Below, piece after piece: positions 41,298 through 47,011 of a DNA stretch of 47,011 bases. Origin of the DNA: Bacillota bacterium (GTDB lineage Bacteria > Vulcanimicrobiota > JAJTBE01). Both the position numbers and the translations under genes were made by a program. The stretch spans positions 1-47,011 of the forward strand of contig JAJTBE010000180.1 in assembly GCA_021287065.1 (NCBI GenBank). The letters are read 5' to 3'. A model generated the notes under the pieces. That model had not been told where the DNA came from. It saw only the letters and a list, made by a program, of their open reading frames with translations, and did not search any database. How positions within the stretch are numbered: the first letter of the stretch is position 1; every line of letters starts with the position of its first letter.

Positions 41298-41463
41298 CGG
41301 TTCACCTTTTTCTAAAAATATTGGCAATAAACAAAAATTCTCACCATGATTATTCTATATCGGAATAAATTATCCTCCATAAATATCATGCGGGGTCCGC
41401 TTCATTACTTCATCGAAACATTATCGGAGCAGCCTGCTGAACGCCGGACAAGCCGGATATACC

Positions 41464-41733
41464 CCAATGCCGCTGAATTAGCAAAAACCACTCCGATTCC
41501 CAGCCCAATACTCCCGTTTTTCAAAGAGGGAGGTTGGGAGTGGAATCCGCTTTTCTAAAAAAGCGTGGTCTCCTCTGACGGTCCCCAAATTCAAAAGTTT
41601 TGGGAAGGCGGGTGCCTGCCCGCAGGGTGGGCGCGGGGAAACTTTTTTCAAAAAGTTTCCTCCGGGAGCTGGGCAAACCGACACAACCCTTGTGAGCGAT
41701 TGGATAAATCCATGCCGTAATTCATGGGCATTG
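41464..41733 (+). repeat. Dispersed inverted-repeat element, copy G
   Basis: Ends CAATGCCGCTGAATTAGC and ATTCATGGGCATTG. This copy has lost the GGTCGGTCC middle but has the GGCGGGTGCCTGCCC...GGGTGGGCGCG insert of copy E. TATACCC occurs at both sides (41458-41464 and 41737-41743). The DNA either side (41298-41457 and 41744-41941) shows no other feature. Confidence 0.85.
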
Positions 41734-41941
41734 AGCTATACCCTGCGCGTACAGCTTGCCCGGATATTTTCCAAAATGCCCTGCAGCTCCCTTTAACCGG
41801 CTGTTCTGTAGAATTTTACGGAGAAGGGGATATTCCGTTAAAATACCTTAAACAACCGAATACTGCAATTTGTGCCACGATATCTGTGGTTTAAACAGGA
41901 TTTTTATTCCCTGATTTTCATGTATTCATTCCGAAAACAAA

Positions 41942-41961
41942 AGAGGGCGTTTCCGCCCTCT
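41942..41961 (-). terminator. Terminator of the lipoprotein gene
   Basis: AGAGGGCG-TTTC-CGCCCTCT, a perfect 8-bp stem. The minus-strand side continues TTTTGTTTT, 18 bp past the stop at 41980. Confidence 0.9.
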
Positions 41962-41979
41962 GATTTTATTATTTCAGTA

Positions 41980-42777
41980 TTAATAGTGGTTGATCCAGAT
42001 TGTCTGTCCGTCATAATAGAAGTAGTTGCTGTCGCTGGTCCGTGTATCGCCGTTCTGCCAGCCTACTTCCACCACATAATACTTGCCGATTGTGGCATTT
42101 GAACAACCGAGCTGATAACTTGTCTGGATTGTTGATTCAGTCCAGCTGTTGTACCAGCGTTTATTGTAATTGCCGTATTCCCATACACGAATATACTTCA
42201 CGCCAACCTGCTCGCCGCTTTCGTAGAAGCTGTATGCGGAAACATTCAGCTTGCCGGTCTGGGTTGAAGTTGAAGTGGGTGTAGGTGTCGGGGTGGAACT
42301 GCCGCCTGAGGGAAGTTCTACCGTAATCACAGTGGTTTTGCCGCCGACTATGGTAACATAATTGGTAAGTGTCTGACCATTGCCCTGAACTCTTACCATT
42401 TTCTGTCCCGGAGAAATATTCTGAATTGTGAATTTTCCTGATGTATCAGTGTATGCACTGAGGCCGTCGTCAATTATGCTTACCAGTGCTGAAGGTACAG
42501 GGGTTGATTTATCGGATCTCTCCGCCTGTGTAATTGTTCCTTCAAGGGTTCCGTACACTGTTGAAGTGGGGGTGATTGTGGGATATGGACTTGATGTTGG
42601 ACTCCATGTGGGCGTCCATGTAGGTGAATAAGTGGGTGTCCAGGTTATAGGTGCAGTTGGTGTGGCTGTCGGAGTTCCCCATCCGCCGCCGCCGCCGCCT
42701 CCGCCGTAACAACCGAGGATTGTGACCACGAGAAGTACCACGAATATCAGTGCAATTGCCCTGGCGGTGTTTCTCAT
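41980..42777 (-). CDS. Lipoprotein with Thr/Pro linkers and a carboxypeptidase-regulatory-like domain
   Basis: 265 residues; GGAGGT lies 7 bp before the ATG at 42777. A signal peptide ends in TILGC, giving lipidated Cys23, followed by eight Gly. Residues about 33-75 are a Thr/Pro/Ser/Trp linker (TPTYSPTWTPTWSPT). Residues about 76-155 form a beta-sandwich of the CarboxypepD_reg type (VYGTLEGTIT ... SGKFTIQNISPGQKMVRV). A second Thr/Pro linker and a C-terminal beta-rich domain with many Tyr and Trp follow. It is probably an outer-surface or periplasmic binding protein. It has its own promoter and terminator. Confidence 0.82.
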   Translation of the reverse strand: MRNTARAIALIFVVLLVVTILGCYGGGGGGGGWGTPTATPTAPITWTPTYSPTWTPTWSPTSSPYPTITPTSTVYGTLEGTITQAERSDKSTPVPSALVSIIDDGLSAYTDTSGKFTIQNISPGQKMVRVQGNGQTLTNYVTIVGGKTTVITVELPSGGSSTPTPTPTSTSTQTGKLNVSAYSFYESGEQVGVKYIRVWEYGNYNKRWYNSWTESTIQTSYQLGCSNATIGKYYVVEVGWQNGDTRTSDSNYFYYDGQTIWINHY

Positions 42778-42803
42778 CAGATTACCTCCGTCTTAACATG
42801 AAA

Positions 42804-42823
42804 TTTACGCAAATTTTACGCAA
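42804..42823. repeat. Two TTTACGCAA direct repeats in the lipoprotein leader
   Basis: TTTACGCAA at 42804-42812 and 42815-42823, 11 bp apart (one helical turn), between the -10 at 42834 and the lipoprotein ATG. They could bind a regulator. Confidence 0.4.
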
Positions 42824-42833
42824 TCTTTACAAT

Positions 42834-42862
42834 ATTATATCCAAAACAGCCTCAATGATCAA
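42834..42862 (-). promoter_or_regulatory. Promoter of the lipoprotein gene
   Basis: Minus strand: TTGATC (42862-42857), a 17-bp spacer, TATAAT (42839-42834). Confidence 0.75.
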
Positions 42863-42941
42863 TTAACAAATTGTTAACTGTTCATCTTATAAAGCAGGGA
42901 ATTTGTTTACATTTTTGTTACATGATTTAAAGCTTTTTTAA

Positions 42942-42970
42942 TTGATTACCATAAGTGCAGAAGTTATAAT
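42942..42970 (+). promoter_or_regulatory. Promoter of the GH13 gene
   Basis: TTGATT (42942-42947), a 17-bp spacer, TATAAT (42965-42970), about 80 bp before the ATG at 43053. Confidence 0.75.
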
Positions 42971-43052
42971 ATAAAATGTCAGCGGATTATAATGTCAGAT
43001 TTAAATTTTTTATTAAAATAAAAGACATCCAGGCGTGCAAGGAGGAAACAAA

Positions 43053-45179
43053 ATGGATTCATTCCAGATTAATCCAAACAGAGTCCGTGTAATGGCTGTT
43101 CGTTCATCCACACCCGCATTTGCAGGTGAGAGAACACAGAAAGCAGCAGAAAGCGGCCCTTCCGATTCAGTATCAATTATGGGTGGGGGACTTTTTAAAA
43201 GCGCCGCACCAAAACCCAAAACCGACGAAGCATATATGAAAGTCATCAGAAATGACGAAAGTATTCGTAAAGACGGTTTCGATTCCTCAAGAGACATCAG
43301 GGGAGTCTATGCCAAAGAAGGCAAAGCAGATGAACCCTACACATTCCGTGTAGATCTCACACATCTTCGTCCCAATGCAGAACTTGGCAATCTCGATGTT
43401 TACACACTGATTTCCCTCGGCGACGGCAGAGGCGAATCAAAACTCCCGGATGATATCCCCGGCGTTACCTCGCAGCCCTGGAATCTGGCTGTTGGCAAAT
43501 ATGACAACAAAAATTTCAAAGCAATGGACAGCAAAGGCAATATAAGACAGGAAGCTGTTTCCGGAGTAAAATTCGATTCAAATACAAACTCGGTTGAGTT
43601 CAAGCTCAACAAAGGCGCACTCAGAGATATGGGCTGGAAAGACGGACAGCCGATTTCTCTGCAGGCATTCACAGCAAAGGATTTCATCCATCAGGTTACA
43701 GACAGCCTTGATGAACCAGGCAAAAAACCATGGGAAAACGGCGGAAAACTCACCAATTTCCTCGATACCGCAAATCCCCAGTCCCTTAAACCCAAGAGAG
43801 ACGATAACTTTACCGATGATGTAATCTATTTCGTTCTCACCGACAGATTCGAAGACGGAGATCCCACCAACAACTCCAAAGTTGATAAATCAGATCTCAA
43901 AAAGTGGCACGGTGGAGACTTCCAGGGCCTTATCAACAAAATGGACTATATTAAGGAACTCGGAGTTTCAACCCTCTGGATTACTCCCGCTACCGAAAGT
44001 CAGGAAGAATTTGTTGACTCAGCAGGATACCACGGCTACTGGCCCGTCGATTTCTACAAAGTTGACAAACACCTCGGCGATATGAACAAGATGAAGGAAC
44101 TCGTCCAGACAGCCCACGATAAGGGAATCAAAGTTCTTCTCGATGTGCCCCTCAACCATGTTGCATGGGGACATCCCTGGAGAAATGATCCTTCAAAAGC
44201 CGACTGGTTCCACAAAATCGGCGATATTCAGAACTGGAATGATCCTTACCAGATGGAAAACGGCTCTATGTATGGCCTTCCGGATCTGGCTCAGGAAAAT
44301 AATGAAGTTTATAAATACCTCGTTGACAACTGCAAATACTGGATCGATCAGACCGGTATCGACGGATTCCGTCTTGATGCAGTTCAGCACGTGCCCCGCT
44401 GGTTCTGGGATAAATTCTCAGGCGACATAAAAGCCCACGCAGGTCCCGATTTCTATATGGTAGGCGAAGCTTTCACAGGCGATGCCAACAAAATTGCTTC
44501 ATACCAGAATGACGGTATGCCCGGACTCTTCGATATGCCCCTCTACTTCACAACCAAAGAAGTATTTGCAAATGACGGTTCAATGAAATGGATTGCCGGC
44601 AAACTCGAAGAACTTAACAACACATACGATAATCCAAATGCAATGGGCGCTATCATCGACAACCACGATACCCACAGGTTCCTCACTTCAGCAGGAGCCA
44701 ACGGCAAGGAAAAGATGAAACTCGCTCTTTCATTCCTTATGACCATAAACAGAATCCCCACCATCTATTACGGAACCGAACAGTCAATGGACGGACATCA
44801 GGAAGAGATGGGAAGATTCGGACCCGAAAACCGCGCCGATATGCAGTTTGGCAAAGACCCCGATATGCAGGCGCATTTCACAAAACTGGCTACAGTCAGA
44901 AATAACTGCGCAGCACTCAGAGAAGGCAACCTTCTTGAAATGTGGAGAGATGATCAGGTCTTCGCATTCGATCGTTACCTCCCCGATGAAGAAGCTGTCG
45001 TAGTTCTCAATAACAGCTATGACAACCAGTACAGGGAAATCCCCATGAGAGCCGAAAGCAACCTCAAGAACGGAACAGTTATGAAAGACGCCCTCACGGG
45101 AACTGAATACACTATTAACGATGGTAAGTTGAAACTGAACCTTCAGCGGAAACAGCCCCTCGTTCTGGTGAAAAAGTAA
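43053..45179 (+). CDS. GH13 family alpha-glycosidase (alpha-amylase/neopullulanase/CGTase type)
   Basis: 708 residues. The ATG at 43053 follows GGAGG; a GTG six codons earlier precedes that site. The catalytic barrel runs from about 250 to 620, with DVIYFVLTDRFEDGD, the GYHGYWPVDFY and LDVPLNHV motifs, nucleophile Asp442 (GFRLDAVQHV), acid/base Glu472 (YMVGEAF) and Asp539 (IDNHDTHRF). These act on alpha-1,4-glucans. An N-terminal beta domain (about 60-210) and a C-terminal beta domain follow the usual layout. No signal peptide: residues 1-50 are disordered and include PSDSVSIMGGG (36-46), echoing the clostripain-like protein. It is monocistronic. Confidence 0.92.
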   Translation: MDSFQINPNRVRVMAVRSSTPAFAGERTQKAAESGPSDSVSIMGGGLFKSAAPKPKTDEAYMKVIRNDESIRKDGFDSSRDIRGVYAKEGKADEPYTFRVDLTHLRPNAELGNLDVYTLISLGDGRGESKLPDDIPGVTSQPWNLAVGKYDNKNFKAMDSKGNIRQEAVSGVKFDSNTNSVEFKLNKGALRDMGWKDGQPISLQAFTAKDFIHQVTDSLDEPGKKPWENGGKLTNFLDTANPQSLKPKRDDNFTDDVIYFVLTDRFEDGDPTNNSKVDKSDLKKWHGGDFQGLINKMDYIKELGVSTLWITPATESQEEFVDSAGYHGYWPVDFYKVDKHLGDMNKMKELVQTAHDKGIKVLLDVPLNHVAWGHPWRNDPSKADWFHKIGDIQNWNDPYQMENGSMYGLPDLAQENNEVYKYLVDNCKYWIDQTGIDGFRLDAVQHVPRWFWDKFSGDIKAHAGPDFYMVGEAFTGDANKIASYQNDGMPGLFDMPLYFTTKEVFANDGSMKWIAGKLEELNNTYDNPNAMGAIIDNHDTHRFLTSAGANGKEKMKLALSFLMTINRIPTIYYGTEQSMDGHQEEMGRFGPENRADMQFGKDPDMQAHFTKLATVRNNCAALREGNLLEMWRDDQVFAFDRYLPDEEAVVVLNNSYDNQYREIPMRAESNLKNGTVMKDALTGTEYTINDGKLKLNLQRKQPLVLVKK

Positions 45180-45195
45180 ACTAAGTAAATATCCG

Positions 45196-45225
45196 GGGGA
45201 ATCGCAATAGCGGTTCCCCTTTTTT
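45196..45225 (+). terminator. Rho-independent terminator of the GH13 gene
   Basis: GGGGAATCGC (45196-45205), loop AATA, GCGGTTCCCC (45210-45219) with one G-U pair, then TTTTTT. Confidence 0.93.
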
Positions 45226-45259
45226 AATCCCGTAATACATTTGTTAAATTGCCGAAAAC

Positions 45260-45290
45260 AAAAATCCCCTGGTCACCCGGGGGATTTTTT
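45260..45290. terminator. Bidirectional terminator between convergent genes
   Basis: AAAATCCCC (45261-45269) pairs with GGGGATTTT (45280-45288), with T-runs on both strands. On the minus strand it ends the propeller-protein gene that stops at 45334. Confidence 0.9.
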
Positions 45291-45333
45291 TACTTATATC
45301 CGGATTACTCCGGTTAAAACTGCCAAACCAGAC

Positions 45334-47011
45334 TTATTTCCATTTTCTTACGAAAATATCGTTTATACCGATTGTGTAGCCGTCATTGGTGAGGTTCTTG
45401 GCTGCTGTCTGCCATGCAACATAGTTGCCGTCACCGCTCATTGCGGGAAGTGTGCAGGCATCAAAGGGAACCTGGTCTGATGAGCCTCTTGATACCATAG
45501 TGTAAACATTCTGTCCAAGTTCTACGTCTTTAACATAGACTCTTGCTACAGCATCAGTTACATCTGATACCAGACCGACTGTCGCTGAAACGAATCCAAC
45601 ATATTTGCCTGATCTGTCCATCACAGCATTTGTGTTGTTTCCAACTGCTCCTGAAAGAGGAATTGAAACATAGGTCAGTGCTGCGCTGTTGAGGTTCCAC
45701 AGGTAGATGTTCAGTGCTGTGGCTGCTGCATTGCCGAGGTTGGTGGCTGCTGACTGGAATGCAATTCTTGAGCCGCCTTCGCTGATTACGGGCAGTGTGC
45801 AAACTGCATTGGCAGTAGTTCCATTGTGTTTTGATACATGGATATTCCAACCGGTGGCTGGGTCAGCATTGATGTCGTTTCTGAAGATCTGTTGAAGACC
45901 GCCGGCAGGGACACCAGCGCCTGCTGATGTGATGTTGTTTGCCACTGACTGGAATGCCGTGTATCTTCCGTCATAGGAGATTGAAGGGAAGTTTGATATC
46001 GGGTTTGCTCCGCCGTCGGTTCCTTCGGCTGAAGCTGTAGTAATATCAAGCATTCTTCTTACACCGGGGGTCATATTGGTTACCACTACATAATAAATAT
46101 GATTGTAACCGGCTGAATGGGTGATGTTGCCAATGTTGTTTGCCGCTGACTGGAAAACGACTTTGGTTCCGTCGCCATTGATATCGGGGTTGGTTGAAGC
46201 AGAGTTACCGCCATTGTTGGCATTGGTTGCTGAGTTTGAAAGTCTGGCGATTGCGAGGTCTGAAAGTCTGACCATGAAGATGTCGCCATTGTTGTTTGTG
46301 GCGAGACCGTTGGGAAGAATATTGGTTGCACCTGAAGCGAAAACAACATAAGCACCGTCTCCGCTGATGGCGGGTAACTCTGAGTTGCCATTGGCGCCAG
46401 CTGTTGAACCTGAAACGAGATTGTTGTTTGAGACTCTGGTGATGGTGCCGGTAGCTCTTGTCCACACATAGATGTGGGTGGGTGTTGTTGATGGATTGTT
46501 CCAGTTAACGATTACGTTACCATTGCTGGTGAAAGCTACTTTTGAACCGTCGTTTGATACATCGGGTTCAATAGCATTGTTTACTTCGGGAAGGTTGATT
46601 CTCTTTGATACCCATGTTGTTGTGCCTGTTGCTGTTCCGGTTGAAAGTGTTACTGCGGTAGCTGTAACTGTTGTGTCAGCTTCTACTGTAACATCCTGAG
46701 TTTTGCTGTCATAACCTGTTTTTGCATAGGCAAGGGTTCTGACGCCGGGTGTAAGGTTTTCCATCAGATAGGCGCCGTTAGCATCTGTTGTTGCTGTGCC
46801 CTTCTGAAGTGAAACTGTTACATCAGCGAGACCTGTGCCGTTGGCATCGACGACTTTACCGGCAACATTACCGTATCCCGGTGAAGGTGAAGGTGATGAT
46901 GTTGAGCTGGGGGTCATTGTGATGTCTTTGGTTACGGTTGTGTCGGCAACTACTGTTACGGTTGAGCTATAAGCTACATAACCGGTAGCTGTTGCTGATA
47001 CTGTCTGGGTG
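45334..47011 (-). CDS. Surface protein with carboxypeptidase-regulatory-like and TolB-like propeller domains, 5' end outside window
   Basis: The frame is open from 45334 to the window end, giving 558 residues without the N-terminus; an in-frame ATG at 46917 is internal. The first 30 residues are the end of one CarboxypepD_reg-type domain (TVTVVADTTVTKDITM). A Ser/Pro linker (SSTSSPSPSPGYG) and a second such domain (VAGKVVDANGTGLADVTVSL ...) follow. From about 135 to the end there are about seven PD40/WD40-like blades, each with an S-DG-xVAF-S core (VSNDGSKVAFTS, ISGDGAYVVFAS, INGDGTKVVFQS, MSGDGNYVAWQT). This is typical of TolB-like propellers that bind proteins or glycans outside the cytoplasm. 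It is likely secreted or a lipoprotein. Confidence 0.87.
   Translation of the reverse strand, partial: TQTVSATATGYVAYSSTVTVVADTTVTKDITMTPSSTSSPSPSPGYGNVAGKVVDANGTGLADVTVSLQKGTATTDANGAYLMENLTPGVRTLAYAKTGYDSKTQDVTVEADTTVTATAVTLSTGTATGTTTWVSKRINLPEVNNAIEPDVSNDGSKVAFTSNGNVIVNWNNPSTTPTHIYVWTRATGTITRVSNNNLVSGSTAGANGNSELPAISGDGAYVVFASGATNILPNGLATNNNGDIFMVRLSDLAIARLSNSATNANNGGNSASTNPDINGDGTKVVFQSAANNIGNITHSAGYNHIYYVVVTNMTPGVRRMLDITTASAEGTDGGANPISNFPSISYDGRYTAFQSVANNITSAGAGVPAGGLQQIFRNDINADPATGWNIHVSKHNGTTANAVCTLPVISEGGSRIAFQSAATNLGNAAATALNIYLWNLNSAALTYVSIPLSGAVGNNTNAVMDRSGKYVGFVSATVGLVSDVTDAVARVYVKDVELGQNVYTMVSRGSSDQVPFDACTLPAMSGDGNYVAWQTAAKNLTNDGYTIGINDIFVRKWK

Noticed and set aside
46917-47011. ATG at 46917 as the true start of the propeller protein
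   Set aside because: The frame is open to the window edge and the upstream residues continue a carboxypeptidase-regulatory-like domain, so the gene is cut by the window.

Overview
The window comes from a bacterium of moderate G+C that is probably flagellated. It has strong Shine-Dalgarno sites, a full chemotaxis operon, FliM- and FliY-type motor-switch proteins, a sigma-28-like promoter and a lipoprotein. The mix of HEAT/TPR proteins, chemotaxis proteins with multiplied domains, clostripain-like protease and dispersed hairpin repeats resembles large-genome uncultured lineages such as Riflebacteria or Wallbacteria. That placement is a guess; no rRNA or tRNA was found to anchor it.

Layout. 1-4478 (minus): partial HEAT protein, a DUF3857/transglutaminase-like exported protein without its catalytic Cys and His, and a TPR protein. 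4702-9162 (plus): operon of a membrane coiled-coil protein, a degenerate PP2C-like membrane protein and a membrane-anchored TPR protein. 10185-13823: ispE converging on a dacB-queA pair. 14063-16699 (plus): a KimA/APC-type permease with an RCK protein, probably a K+ transport pair. 16700-26933 (minus): mcp - triple cheW - cheB - HEAT - cheR - cheY - cheA. 27066-30378 (plus, divergent): fliM-fliY. 30584-33219 (minus): a PqqD-like/radical SAM/SPASM maturase and two unrecognised genes. 34146-41297: clostripain-like protease, a membrane coiled-coil protein, a small acidic protein and an active/inactive M16 peptidase pair. 41980-47011: lipoprotein, GH13 glycosidase and a partial beta-propeller surface protein.

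The most striking system is the chemosensory/switch block. The soluble MCP carries two signalling tips, the scaffold protein carries three CheW domains, and FliM carries about twelve copies of the CheY-binding-type peptide, eight of them in a tandem array. The CheA has lost the phosphorylatable His in both of its Hpt-like domains (Glu and Gln instead) but keeps its ATPase motifs. FliY keeps a CheC-type phosphatase motif. This looks like a chemotaxis pathway rebuilt around multivalency, with an unusual phosphate route.

A family of roughly 250-300 bp inverted-repeat elements (MITE-like) fills five intergenic regions, and degenerate remnants occur in two more places. These account for most of the gene-free DNA and for many spurious ORFs.
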